Positions 48,091-56,261 are shown, counted from the stretch's first letter. The stretch: 59,691 nt of DNA from Verrucomicrobiota bacterium (GCA_018239845.1 JAFEGO010000080.1:1-59691), one strand, 5' to 3'. Notes: a model not told the origin generated them from the sequence alone. Made by a program: numbers and translations.

Positions 48091-49821
48091 TTAGAACAAC
48101 GTGCCGGCGTGCATCAGGTAGTGCTCGACGACGGGTCCGATGGCCAAGGCGGGCAGGTGGGTGAGTGCGCCGACGAGCAGCACGGTACCGATCAGCAGCA
48201 CGACGAAGGTGGCGCCCTCGGTGCGGAACGTGCCGGCGCTCGCGGGGATCAGCCTCTTCGAGGCAAGATTACCCGCGAGGGCGAGAATCGGGACGATCAT
48301 GAGGAAACGGCCGACCAACATCGCGAAGGCGAGGGTGGTGTTGTAGTGCGGGTTGCCGTCCGCGGGATTGGCGGTGAGGCCGGCGAAGGCGCTGCCATTG
48401 TTGCCGACGGAGGAGCTGTAGGCGTAGAGGATCTCGCTAAAACCGTGCGGCCCGGCGTTGTTGAGGCCGGCCTGGCCCCAGGTGCTGACGCTGGCCCACG
48501 CGGTCGAGCCGAGCAGCGCGGCGGCGAGCACCATGAGGACGAGCATGACGAGCTTCACGTCGTAGGCCTCGATCTTCTTGCCGAGGTACTCGGGCGTGCG
48601 GCCGACCATCAGGCCGGCGATGAAGACGGCGAGCACGACGAAGATCAGCATGCCGTAGAGCCCCGCGCCGACGCCGCCGAAGATGACCTCGCCCGTCTGG
48701 ATATTGAAGAGCGGGACGAGGCCGCCGAGCGGCGTGAAGGAGTCGTGCATGGCGTTGACGGCGCCGCACGAGGCGTCGGTCGTGATCGTGGCGAAGAGCG
48801 CGGAGTTGAAGACGCCGAAGCGGACCTCCTTGCCCTCGAGGTTGCCATCGGCGACGGCGAGGCCGGCTTTTTGGTGGATGGGATTGCCGACCGCCTCCGC
48901 GCGCCACGCGACAAAGACGCCGGCGAGGAACATAAGCGCCATCGCGGACCAAACGGCCCAGCCGTGACGCTGGTTTTTCACGACGCGGCCGAGGTAATAG
49001 GTGAGCGCACTCGGGATCGAGAAGATCGCGAGCATCTGCAGGAAATTGGAGAGCGGCGTGGGGTTTTCGAAGGGATGCGCGGCGTTGGCGTTGAAGAAAC
49101 CGCCGCCGTTGGTGCCAAGCATCTTTATGGCGACCTGCGAGGCGACAGGGCCCTGCGCGATGGTCTGGACCGCGCCGGACTCCAGGGTCTTGGCGGCCGT
49201 GTAAGCGTGGAAATTCTGGATCATGCCCTGCGACACGAGCACGAGGGCGAGCACGAGGCTGAGCGGTACGAGCAGGTAGTAGGTGACGCGCACGGTGTCG
49301 GCCCAGAAGTTGCCGAGGGTTTTGGCCGACTGGCGGGCGAGGCCGCGGACCAAGGCGGCGGCGACGGCGATGCCGACGGCGGCGGACGTGAAATTATGCA
49401 ACGTCAGCGCGACCATCTGGGAAAAATACGACATCGTCGTTTCGCCGCCGTAGCTCTGCCAGTTGGTGTTGGTGGTGAAGCTGACGGCGGTGTTGAAGGC
49501 GAGGTGGGACGAAAGCCCGGGGAAGTGCTGCGGGTTGAGCGGCAGATGGTCCTGGAAACGCAGCACCACGTAGGTGAGCAGCAGGCCGACGACGCTGAAG
49601 ACGAGCAACGAGACGGTGTAACCGAGCCAGCCCTGCTCGCGCGCGGGATCGATGCCACAGACGCGATAGGTCAGGCGCTCGAACGGGCGGACGAAGCGGT
49701 CGAGCCAAGTGCGGCCCTGCGGGTCGAGCACCTGCACGAGATAGAGGCCGAGCGGCTTGGTGATGAGCAGCAGGGCGGCGACGTAGAGGACGAGCTGGAG
49801 CCAGGCGACGGGCGAGTTCAT
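48091..49821 (-). CDS. kdpA: KdpA potassium-binding subunit
   Basis: Channel-like potassium-selective subunit of 576 aa, with about ten membrane helices. Selectivity-filter-like repeats are visible: TNTNWQSYGGE, GTNGGGFFNANAAHPFENP, CGAVNAMHDSFTPLGG and SVGNNGSAFAGL. The start ATG at 49821 directly follows the TAA of kdpF (TAAATG), so the two are translationally coupled. Length agrees with the family (about 560-580 aa). Confidence 0.97.
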   Translation of the reverse strand: MNSPVAWLQLVLYVAALLLITKPLGLYLVQVLDPQGRTWLDRFVRPFERLTYRVCGIDPAREQGWLGYTVSLLVFSVVGLLLTYVVLRFQDHLPLNPQHFPGLSSHLAFNTAVSFTTNTNWQSYGGETTMSYFSQMVALTLHNFTSAAVGIAVAAALVRGLARQSAKTLGNFWADTVRVTYYLLVPLSLVLALVLVSQGMIQNFHAYTAAKTLESGAVQTIAQGPVASQVAIKMLGTNGGGFFNANAAHPFENPTPLSNFLQMLAIFSIPSALTYYLGRVVKNQRHGWAVWSAMALMFLAGVFVAWRAEAVGNPIHQKAGLAVADGNLEGKEVRFGVFNSALFATITTDASCGAVNAMHDSFTPLGGLVPLFNIQTGEVIFGGVGAGLYGMLIFVVLAVFIAGLMVGRTPEYLGKKIEAYDVKLVMLVLMVLAAALLGSTAWASVSTWGQAGLNNAGPHGFSEILYAYSSSVGNNGSAFAGLTANPADGNPHYNTTLAFAMLVGRFLMIVPILALAGNLASKRLIPASAGTFRTEGATFVVLLIGTVLLVGALTHLPALAIGPVVEHYLMHAGTLF

Positions 49822-49905
49822 TTAAAATTTCTCCGGGCGAAGGACGGCGACAACGAGGTAGGCGAGGCAGGCGAGGGCGAGCAGGCCGATAAGGAAGGTT
49901 TCCAT
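49822..49905 (-). CDS. kdpF: KdpF small membrane subunit
   Basis: A 27-residue hydrophobic peptide, METFLIGLLALACLAYLVV followed by AVLRPEKF. It matches KdpF in length, single helix, basic/proline end (LRPE) and position directly before kdpA (stop and start adjacent). KdpF stabilises the Kdp complex. Too short to be caught by usual ORF length filters. Confidence 0.9.
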   Translation of the reverse strand: METFLIGLLALACLAYLVVAVLRPEKF

Positions 49906-49926
49906 GGTGCGAGATGGGCAGTGCGG

Positions 49927-50013
49927 TTAGCGGAGTTTTCCGCAGGCGTGCGCGTAGAGCGCGCAGAGGGCGAAGAAGCCGAGGGAGCAGCCGATAAAGA
50001 TAAGGTCGTTCAT
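49927..50013 (-). CDS. Small membrane ORF upstream of kdpF, 28 aa
   Basis: ATG 50013 to stop 49927 encodes 28 residues starting MNDLIFIGCSLGFFALCALY and ending in AHACGKLR: one predicted transmembrane helix with a short basic C-terminus. It is the first open frame of the kdp transcript, 21 bp before kdpF. Similar short hydrophobic ORFs with a C-terminal CxxL/R are found ahead of kdpF in several bacteria, so it is probably expressed, but no function is known. Confidence 0.6.
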   Translation of the reverse strand: MNDLIFIGCSLGFFALCALYAHACGKLR

Positions 50014-50095
50014 GACGGCGCGAGTATCGCACCGTGGAGGCTGCGCGCCTAATCAAGCGAGGGCGCGGCGACGTTAAGAAAAGATCAAGACAAGG

Positions 50096-50123
50096 GCGCC
50101 GCCGGGGGTTGACCCGGCGGCGC
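50096..50123 (-). terminator. Predicted terminator hairpin of the SPFH gene
   Basis: A perfect 11-bp stem, GCGCCGCCGGG (50096-50106) with CCCGGCGGCGC (50113-50123) and a 6-nt loop, lies 20 bp beyond the SPFH stop. Read on the minus strand it is followed by a T-rich stretch (CTTGTCTTGATCTTTTCTT). It separates the SPFH gene from the kdp operon, whose promoter should lie between 50014 and 50095. Confidence 0.6.
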
Positions 50124-50142
50124 GGAGGACCATGAACGCGGA

Positions 50143-52080
50143 TTAAGCGGTCGGTTTTTCGTTTTTCTCGCGGACGAGGAGGGCAAGCATGGAGTCGAGG
50201 AGGCCGTTGCCGCCCTGGGCGCCGGTGACGCTGACGTCGGGGACGAGGCGGATGTTTTTCTCCGCGAGGGTCTGCGTGAGCTGCATCACGGTGTAGTTAG
50301 CCCCGCCGAGGGACTCGACGCCGGCGCGGTAGGCCTCGGCCTTGGCATTGCCGAGGGCGCGGATGGCGTCGGCTTCACCCACGGCGCGGAGCTTGGTGGA
50401 CTCGGCTTCACCACCGGCTTGGCGGACGGCGGCGTTGGCGTGGAGCTCGGCGATGCGCACGCCCTGGTCGGCGTCGACGATCTGCTGCTGGATGTTGGCG
50501 AGGGCGGTGGCCTTCACGAGCTCCTGGCGCTGGCGCTGCGCGGCCTCCTGCGTCTCGTAGGTTTTCTTCTCCTCCTCGGCGATCTTGCGGTCGGTCTGGG
50601 TCTTCATCAGCTCGACCGGCGGCGTGATATCGCCGATCAGCGTGTCGATGGCCTGCACGTCGTAGGCGGCGAGGGCGGTGCGGATGTGCGCGGCGGCCTC
50701 GACCTGGCGGTCGCTGCGGGCGTTGAGGAAGTCGAGCACGGTGTGGTGCTGCGCGGAATTGCGGAAGTAATTGCCGACGATCGGCTGGAGCGCGTGGTCC
50801 ACGAGGTTCTGCATCGAGCCGAGGCGCGAGATGACCTTGGGGGCGTCGAGGGCGCCGACGTGGATCAGCTGCGAGACATCGAGGTTGAAGGCGAAGCCGT
50901 CCTTCGAGCGCACGGTGATCGAGCTGAGCTTCTCGTCGTAGTGGTGCGCCTCGGAGCGGTTGGCCCAGTTGAGCACGATGTTGGTCGTGGGCACGAGCTC
51001 CACGCGCATGATGCGGGTGTTGACCGGGTGCTTGCCGGGATTGAGCGGCGTGATCCAGACGCCCTTGTGGCCGACGTTGACGAGGTCGCCATGCTTGAAG
51101 GCCGCGCCGGAGATGTCCTCGTGGGCGAGGCCGACGAAGGAGATCACGACGCCGACGGAGCCGATGGGGATGTTGAGCATCGGGACGGATTCGACGGCGA
51201 CGAACCACGGGTTGAGATTCCACGCGCCGGAGAGGAGCACCTGCTCCTGCAAGCCGCGGCGGCCGCCACCCGCGAGGAAGGCCTGGGCGTTTTGGAAGTT
51301 GTCGTGGTCATGGATGAGCCCGCCCGCGATGTCGCCGGAGTCGATGGGGCGACCATCGAGCGTCGTGACGATGCCGACCATGTCGGGTTTGATGCGGGTG
51401 ACCGCGAGTTGGTCGGCGTCCATGCCGTGCTCGTGCGCGGTGGCGGCGGTGATCACGGTGAACAACGCGGGATTGATCCGGTACGTACCCGCGGTGAGGA
51501 GGCCGAGCTGGCGGCCCTTTTCGCCGCCGCCGGTGAGGAAGCCGCGCGCGTCTTGGAAATTGTCGCAGGCGACGACCTTCGCGAGCAGGCGCTCGGCGGG
51601 GATCTGCGCGCCGGCGGCCGCGACGACCACGGCAATCTCACCCTGCGGCACGATGACGACGGGGACGCGCGTCACGCGGAACTGCCACATGCCGTAACCG
51701 AAGTGCACGCCGGGCGGCAGGGTGTCGGCCTGATAGCCGGCCTCGTTGTTAAGCGCGATCAGTTCACCGGGCGCGAGGTTGCGCCGGGCGAATTTGCGGA
51801 TGACGACGCCGACCTGATTCTCGCGAATCACGACGACGCCGAGCAGGACGGGCGCAAAGAACACCGCGAAGCCCAGAAGCACCGCGCACTGGAGCCAGCC
51901 GCCCGCGATGATGAAGGCGGTGAGCAGGAGCGCGCCGGCGCCGCCACCGAGGAGCAGGCGGGAGCGCAGCGGGCGCGGTTGCAGGGCGAAACCCAGGACC
52001 ACCAGGCCCAGGCCGACGAGAAAAACGAGCGCGCCGAGCGTGCCCGCGGAAACGAGGGTTGAAGCGAACGAGTCATTCAT
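50143..52080 (-). CDS. SPFH/band 7 (flotillin-like) membrane protein
   Basis: Membrane scaffold protein of 645 aa. Two or three hydrophobic segments occupy about residues 12-90 (ALVFLVGLGLVVLGFAL, ALLLTAFIIAGGWLQCAVLLGFAVFF). The band 7 domain starts at VVVIRENQVGVVIRKFAR and contains GVWITPLNPGKHPVNTR and SKDGFAFNLDVSQLIHV. A long alpha-helical, Ala/Glu/Lys/Gln-rich coiled segment is at about residues 525-595 (RKIAEEEKKTYETQEAAQRQ). Long members of this family organise membrane domains or proteases. It is not part of a recognised operon; the start is divergent from the DEAD-box gene across a 442-bp spacer. Confidence 0.85.
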   Translation of the reverse strand: MNDSFASTLVSAGTLGALVFLVGLGLVVLGFALQPRPLRSRLLLGGGAGALLLTAFIIAGGWLQCAVLLGFAVFFAPVLLGVVVIRENQVGVVIRKFARRNLAPGELIALNNEAGYQADTLPPGVHFGYGMWQFRVTRVPVVIVPQGEIAVVVAAAGAQIPAERLLAKVVACDNFQDARGFLTGGGEKGRQLGLLTAGTYRINPALFTVITAATAHEHGMDADQLAVTRIKPDMVGIVTTLDGRPIDSGDIAGGLIHDHDNFQNAQAFLAGGGRRGLQEQVLLSGAWNLNPWFVAVESVPMLNIPIGSVGVVISFVGLAHEDISGAAFKHGDLVNVGHKGVWITPLNPGKHPVNTRIMRVELVPTTNIVLNWANRSEAHHYDEKLSSITVRSKDGFAFNLDVSQLIHVGALDAPKVISRLGSMQNLVDHALQPIVGNYFRNSAQHHTVLDFLNARSDRQVEAAAHIRTALAAYDVQAIDTLIGDITPPVELMKTQTDRKIAEEEKKTYETQEAAQRQRQELVKATALANIQQQIVDADQGVRIAELHANAAVRQAGGEAESTKLRAVGEADAIRALGNAKAEAYRAGVESLGGANYTVMQLTQTLAEKNIRLVPDVSVTGAQGGNGLLDSMLALLVREKNEKPTA

Positions 52081-52522
52081 GGACGTATCTCCGACATGCG
52101 CCGCCACGGGCGCACGGGTTGGCGTGCGACCACGACGGAGCGGTTGCGTAGGAGCGACCGTGACGCGACCGCCCGAGCGGACGCGCATTGGATCACCCTT
52201 CCCAATGCCGACGAGGTTAGCTGACGGGCTCGGTCCTAGGAAGTGACCTTGGCCGCAGTTGCCTGCGACCGTGCGCCCCGTCCGCGGAAGTTTTGGCTTT
52301 CGCGGAAATTGGTTCCCCCGCGCCGCCACCGAGGAAGCGGTGGTGGCTTAGGCGTGCGTATCCAAAGAACGGGCCCAAACATGGACCCGCGCGCCGGGCA
52401 TTCAAGCGAGACAGAATCTCACGCTGCGTAAGTGGCTCATCCGGGCTGGGATGGCGGGTCTTTTTTACAAAGACCGGCGGATGAAGCTGGCCGCGCGCAG
52501 AAAGGGATGACAGGTTGCCGGC
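52081..52522 (+). promoter_or_regulatory. 442-bp divergent spacer with three hairpins; candidate structured leader of the helicase gene
   Basis: No gene was recognised. Three hairpins lie toward the helicase: TCCGCGGAAG/CTTTCGCGGA (52281-52306, one mismatch), GCCGCCACCG/CGGTGGTGGC (52322-52347, one mismatch) and perfect GGTCTTT/AAAGACC (52457-52475). The last ends 47 bp before the helicase ATG. A long folded leader is usual for cold-inducible DEAD-box helicases, so this may be a 5-prime regulatory region. The half nearest the SPFH start shows nothing definite. Confidence 0.4.
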
Positions 52523-54283
52523 ATGGAAAAACGTCCGTTTACCGAACTCGGCCTCTCGCCGGAAATCCTCAAGGCCGTCGAAAAGATGGGCTTCGAGGAA
52601 GCCTCGCCCATCCAGACTGCGGTGATCCCGGTCGCGCTCACGGGGCGCGACGTCGTCGGCATGTCCTCGACCGGCTCGGGCAAGACGGCGGCGTTTGCCA
52701 TCCCGGCGATCGAGCGCGTGGACGGCCACAAGAAGGCCGTGCAGGTGTTGATCCTCTGCCCGACGCGCGAACTCGCGGTGCAGGTGTCGGAGGAGTCGGC
52801 CAAGCTGGCGTTCTTCAAGCGCGGCGTGCGCGAGGTGCCGATTTACGGCGGCCAGAGCTACGAGCGCCAGTACCGCGCGCTCGCGGCCGGTGCGCAGATC
52901 GTGATCGGCACGCCCGGCCGCGTGATGGACATGATGGAGCGCGGCGCGCTGAAGCTGCAGTCCCTGGCGGTCGTGGTGCTCGACGAGGCTGATCGCATGC
53001 TCGACATGGGCTTTCGCGACGACATCGAGAAAATCCTGAGCTCCGTGCCGGAGACGCGGCAGCTGCTGTTTTTCTCGGCGACGATGCCGCGCGCGATCCA
53101 GGACCTGATCGGGCGCTACTCGAAGGACCCGGCGTGGGTGAAGATCGAGTCGGTCGCGCAGAACGCGCCGCAGGTCGAGCAGGTGTGGTTCGAGGTGGAC
53201 CGCCGCTCGAAGCTCGAGGCGCTCACGCGGCTGATCGACGTGAACGATTTCCGCTATGGCATCATCTTTTGCAGCACGAAGATCATGGTCGATGACCTCG
53301 ACGAGGCGCTGCACGCGCGCGGCTACCAGACCGACCGCCTGCACGGCGACCTCTCGCAGGCGCAGCGCGACCGCGTGATGGACAAGTTCCGCCGGCGGGC
53401 CTTCGAGTTTCTCGTGGCGACGGATGTCGCGGCGCGCGGCCTCGATGTCGATGACCTCGAGGTGGTGTTTAACTTCGACCTGCCGAACGACGCCGAGGAC
53501 TACACGCACCGCATCGGCCGCACGGGCCGCGCGGGGCGGAAGGGCCGGGCCTTCACCTTCGTGTCGGGCCAGGAGCTTTATAAATTGCAGAGCATGGTGC
53601 GTTGGGCGCGGCTCGATGTGCGGCGCGGGTCGATCCCCTCGCTCGACGAAGTGGATGAGGCGCGCACGAACGTGTTCTTCGAACGCATCCGCGCGACGCT
53701 CGATGCGAAGCAGTTCAAGCCGCACGACCGCATGATCGACCGCCTGCTCGACGACGGCTATGCGAGCACGGACATCTGCTCGGCGCTGATCCACCTGCTG
53801 CAAGGCGGCACGAGCGGCGCGTCGGAGAAGGCTCCGGCGCCGGAGAGCAAAGCGAAACCGGCGCCCGCGTGGGCGGAGAAAAAGGCGGCCCGGCCGACTG
53901 CGTCCCCGGAAGCTCCCGGCGAAACGGAGGCCGAGCGAGAGCGCGAGGATGACGACGGCCATCCGGCCGCGCCGTCGCGCAAAACGAAATACGAGCGCCC
54001 GGCGCGCACGGGTCGCGAGGCGGGCAAGGCGACGATTTTCATCAACGTGGGCCGCAAGCAGCTGATCACGCCCGGCGATATCGTGGGAAAAATCGCGGGC
54101 GTTACGCGTTTGCCCGCGACGGCGGTGGGCGCGATCGACATCCACCAGCGCCACACGCTCGCCGACGTGGCGGAGGATCAGGTGGACCTGATCATCAAGA
54201 AACTCACGGGGATCAAAATGAAGGGCATCCCGCTGGCGCCGATGCGCGCGACGGAGGCGGGGCCGCAGAATGACAATGAGTGA
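52523..54283 (+). CDS. DEAD-box RNA helicase with C-terminal DbpA-like RNA-binding domain
   Basis: ATP-dependent RNA helicase of 586 aa. Motifs are complete: Q-motif FTELGLSPEILKAVEKMGF with PIQ, motif I SSTGSGKT, PTRELA, TPGR, motif II VLDEADRMLDMGF, SAT, IIFCSTK, RGLDVDDL and HRIGRTGRAG. An Ala/Pro/Glu/Lys-rich, low-complexity linker at about residues 420-495 is followed by a DbpA/RRM-like domain (TIFINVGRKQLITPGDIVGKIAGVTRLP). Members unwind rRNA or act in cold-adapted RNA metabolism. Start at ATG 52523. The linker is long compared with DbpA. Confidence 0.93.
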   Translation: MEKRPFTELGLSPEILKAVEKMGFEEASPIQTAVIPVALTGRDVVGMSSTGSGKTAAFAIPAIERVDGHKKAVQVLILCPTRELAVQVSEESAKLAFFKRGVREVPIYGGQSYERQYRALAAGAQIVIGTPGRVMDMMERGALKLQSLAVVVLDEADRMLDMGFRDDIEKILSSVPETRQLLFFSATMPRAIQDLIGRYSKDPAWVKIESVAQNAPQVEQVWFEVDRRSKLEALTRLIDVNDFRYGIIFCSTKIMVDDLDEALHARGYQTDRLHGDLSQAQRDRVMDKFRRRAFEFLVATDVAARGLDVDDLEVVFNFDLPNDAEDYTHRIGRTGRAGRKGRAFTFVSGQELYKLQSMVRWARLDVRRGSIPSLDEVDEARTNVFFERIRATLDAKQFKPHDRMIDRLLDDGYASTDICSALIHLLQGGTSGASEKAPAPESKAKPAPAWAEKKAARPTASPEAPGETEAEREREDDDGHPAAPSRKTKYERPARTGREAGKATIFINVGRKQLITPGDIVGKIAGVTRLPATAVGAIDIHQRHTLADVAEDQVDLIIKKLTGIKMKGIPLAPMRATEAGPQNDNE

Positions 54284-54327
54284 GGGCTGAGGCCGGGCTC
54301 GGGCGGCGTCACGATTGGGTCACGCCC

Positions 54328-54356
54328 TTGACACTCGGGCGGGTGGGACGTTATTG
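54328..54356 (+). promoter_or_regulatory. Candidate sigma70 promoter of the HNH nuclease gene
   Basis: TTGACA (54328-54333), 17-nt spacer, TTATTG (54351-54356). Initiation would be about 6-7 nt before the ATG at 54369, giving a nearly leaderless mRNA. Confidence 0.5.
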
Positions 54357-54368
54357 CCGTCGTCCCGT

Positions 54369-54986
54369 ATGGAGGCAGCCCTTGATCAACCGGTCTTGGT
54401 TCTGAACCGCCTGTGGCAGGCGGTGAACGTCATTGGCGCGCGCCGCGCCTTTGCCCTGCTGGCCCGCGGGCACGCGCACGTCGTGCACAATGCGGAGGAT
54501 GATTTCCGCGCGTTCACGCTGCTGGACTGGATCGATTTCTCGAAACACAACCCGCCGGTCGCGGCGCTGGAAACCGTCCGCACGCCGAGCCGCACGATCC
54601 GGCTGCCGCGGGTGATTTTACTCACGTTCTTCGACAAGCTCCCGTGCAAGGAGCTGAAGCTGACGCGCAACAACGTCTTCGAGCGCGACAAGAACACCTG
54701 CCAGTACTGCGCGAAGGTGCTACCGCGCGAACAGCTCAACCTCGACCACGTGATCCCGCGTGACCAAGGGGGTAAGACGACGTGGGAAAACATCGTGTGC
54801 TCGTGCATCAAGTGCAACACGCGCAAGGCGAACCGCCTGCCGCACGAGGCGCACATGCGGCTCGTGCGCAAGCCGGTGCGGCCGAAGTGGCGCCCCGTGA
54901 TCTCGCTCGTGCTCGGTGCGCAGCACCGCGAGATGTGGAAGGATTTCCTCGATCTGGCCTACTGGAACGTGGAACTGGAAGAGTAG
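54369..54986 (+). CDS. HNH endonuclease
   Basis: HNH-family nuclease of 205 aa. The zinc-ribbon/HNH domain is at about residues 117-165: CQYCAKVLPREQLNLDHVIP, DQGGKTTWENIV, CSCIKCNTRKANR. The N-terminal part (LDQPVLVLNRLWQAVNVIGARRA) is shared with the HNH nuclease family widely found in bacterial chromosomes. No methylase, toxin or phage gene accompanies it, so a defence role cannot be argued. Ends 1 bp before a strong hairpin. The ATG at 54369 is preferred over an in-frame TTG at 54315, which would overlap the -35/-10 region. Confidence 0.88.
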   Translation: MEAALDQPVLVLNRLWQAVNVIGARRAFALLARGHAHVVHNAEDDFRAFTLLDWIDFSKHNPPVAALETVRTPSRTIRLPRVILLTFFDKLPCKELKLTRNNVFERDKNTCQYCAKVLPREQLNLDHVIPRDQGGKTTWENIVCSCIKCNTRKANRLPHEAHMRLVRKPVRPKWRPVISLVLGAQHREMWKDFLDLAYWNVELEE

Positions 54987-54987
54987 C

Positions 54988-55010
54988 GCGTGGGCGCTCC
55001 GCGCCCACGC
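54988..55010 (+). terminator. Perfect 10-bp hairpin directly after the HNH stop
   Basis: GCGTGGGCGC-tcc-GCGCCCACGC. It starts 2 nt beyond the stop codon. No T-tract follows, so it is either a Rho-independent-like terminator without U-run or an mRNA-stabilising hairpin. Confidence 0.5.
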
Positions 55011-55011
55011 G

Positions 55012-55052
55012 AATGACCAATGCCTAATGACTAATGCCCAATGGGGCATTGG
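55012..55052. repeat. 7-nt phased AATGxCx repeat with hairpin
   Basis: Five consecutive units AATGACC, AATGCCT, AATGACT, AATGCCC, AATGGGG at exact 7-nt period (55012-55046). ATGCCC (55034-55039) and GGGCAT (55044-55049) form a hairpin; CCAATGCC (55017-55024) can alternatively pair with GGCATTGG (55045-55052). It resembles the phased stems elsewhere in the window but with a shorter period. Confidence 0.65.
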
Positions 55053-55061
55053 CAGCGCAGG

Positions 55062-55084
55062 TTTGTAGTTTAATAGACTACAAA
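55062..55084. promoter_or_regulatory. Inverted repeat TTTGTAGT-N7-ACTACAAA upstream of the ACT gene
   Basis: Perfect 8-bp arms (55062-55069 and 55077-55084) with a 7-nt spacer, 69 bp before the ACT-domain gene start. TGTA/TACA half-sites are known from BlaI/MecI/CopY operators, although there the order is TACA first. It could also be a weak hairpin. No such regulator gene is in the window. Confidence 0.4.
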
Positions 55085-55152
55085 CGGGACAGTGGCGTAT
55101 TTGACGGTGTTCAGGGTTGCGGGGAGGAGGAGGGGAAGCTCAGTCTGCGGGC

Positions 55153-55677
55153 ATGCTCGCGAATCTTGTGATGACGGTGATCGGGGCCGACCGGCCCGGT
55201 CTGGTGCAACGGGTGGCTGCCACGGTGGCGGATCATGGCGGCAACTGGCTTGAGAGCCGGATGTGTCACCTCGGCGGCGAGTTTGCCGGCATCCTGCGCG
55301 TCGAGGTCGAGGCGGGGCGGCGCGATGAATTGGTCGCGGCGCTGCGCGGATTAGAGGCGGGCGGGTTGAAAGTGATCATCCACGCCGAGGGCGGGGCAGC
55401 GATCGAGACGGCGGGGACGGTCGCGACGCTGGAACTGGTCGGGCAGGACCGGCCGGGAATTTTGCGCAGCGTGTCGGGCGTGTTTGCCGCGCACGGGGTG
55501 AACGTCGAGGAACTCGCCTCCGAGCGCGTGAGCGCGCCGATGGGCGGCGGTACGCTGTTTCAGGCGCGCGTCACGGTGCTCGTGCCAACGGGCGTGAATC
55601 TCGCGGCGGTGCGAGCCGACTTGGAGAAGATCGCGACGGACCTGATGGTAGACATCAAGCTGGAGCGGAAGGGGTAG
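55153..55677 (+). CDS. Two-ACT-domain regulatory protein (GcvR-like)
   Basis: Protein of 174 aa consisting of two ACT domains. The first has VMTVIGADRPGLVQRVAATVADHGGNWLES and the second TLELVGQDRPGILRSVSGVFAAHGVNVEEL. Both carry the glycine-rich ligand-binding turn (GADRPG, GQDRPG). This two-domain layout is that of GcvR, the glycine-cleavage regulator, but the E. coli partner GcvA and the gcv genes are not nearby, so the assignment remains to the fold. The ATG at 55153 is chosen over 55117 because the extension is low-complexity. Confidence 0.85.
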   Translation: MLANLVMTVIGADRPGLVQRVAATVADHGGNWLESRMCHLGGEFAGILRVEVEAGRRDELVAALRGLEAGGLKVIIHAEGGAAIETAGTVATLELVGQDRPGILRSVSGVFAAHGVNVEELASERVSAPMGGGTLFQARVTVLVPTGVNLAAVRADLEKIATDLMVDIKLERKG

Positions 55678-55695
55678 ACGGAGAAGGGCAGAATT

Positions 55696-56025
55696 GTGCT
55701 AACTGAGGTCAAGCGACCATGGGAGCTGATTGGCGATGCCTCTGTGGCCACGGCGCTTGCTGCGGAACTCGAGCGTGAACTTGGGCCTGGGCATCCGCTG
55801 AAGAATAAGAAAGTTCGCGCCGTTGCCCGTCGTTTTGACTGCGATGACGTCCTGTTTGTTTTGACCGAGGAAATGCCGTCGTGCGCGGTCGTTCATCTGG
55901 CCTATGCGGGAAGGGAAAAGTCGCCGAAATGGCCGGACACACGTATTTTCGCGTCGCTCGATGATTGGAAACGCGAGGGCATGATGCCGGATCATAACGA
56001 CTATCACGCCGACGAAGTCCCTTGA
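55696..56025 (+). CDS. Hypothetical protein, 109 aa
   Basis: Starts at a GTG (55696) with a purine-rich GAGAAGGG about 7 nt before it. The protein has a KKVRAVARRFDCDDVLFVL core and a Trp-rich tail (PKWPDTRIFASLDDWKREGM) ending in acidic and His-containing DHNDYHADEVP. Family not recognised. The Trp/Asp pattern resembles small immunity-like or SMI1-like folds, but that is only an impression. It follows the ACT gene by 18 bp. Its codon use is less biased than that of its neighbours (several rare AAG/TTG, GTT, ATA-free), so recent acquisition is possible. Confidence 0.6.
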   Translation: MLTEVKRPWELIGDASVATALAAELERELGPGHPLKNKKVRAVARRFDCDDVLFVLTEEMPSCAVVHLAYAGREKSPKWPDTRIFASLDDWKREGMMPDHNDYHADEVP

Positions 56026-56051
56026 GACCGGTTTTGGTTAGCCGGTTCGCG

Positions 56052-56252
56052 CTAATTTTTCTCCGAGGCCTGGCGCATCGCGACCCAGAGGACGGCGGCA
56101 GCGATGAGGTCGGTGGCGGCGAGGAGCAGGCGGACGGGCAGGGGAATCTTGGTCGCGACGACAGCGAGGAAGATGGCGCCGATGATCAGGATGACGATCA
56201 GGGCTTTGAGGAGACGCTTGGGCCGGGCGTTGGGATCGACGGGAGCGGACAT
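56052..56252 (-). CDS. Small two-helix membrane protein, 66 aa
   Basis: Short protein with a basic start (NARPKRLLKAL) and two hydrophobic helices (VILIIGAIFLAVVAT and PVRLLLAATDLIAAAVLWVA) separated by a short KIPLP turn. No family recognised. It begins 9 bp after the GAF sensor kinase stop on the same strand, so it is probably co-transcribed with it. Confidence 0.65.
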   Translation of the reverse strand: MSAPVDPNARPKRLLKALIVILIIGAIFLAVVATKIPLPVRLLLAATDLIAAAVLWVAMRQASEKN

Positions 56253-56261
56253 GGAGAACGA

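Noticed and set aside
45967..50052. 1361-residue open frame antisense to the kdp genes
   Set aside because: It is the Glu/Asp/Arg/Gly-rich mirror of high-GC coding strands; the minus-strand kdp genes have full family motifs.
54369..56025. Defence island (HNH nuclease plus unknown small ORF)
   Set aside because: No methylase, toxin, helicase-nuclease or phage-type gene accompanies it; the ACT gene and GlnD are housekeeping-type.
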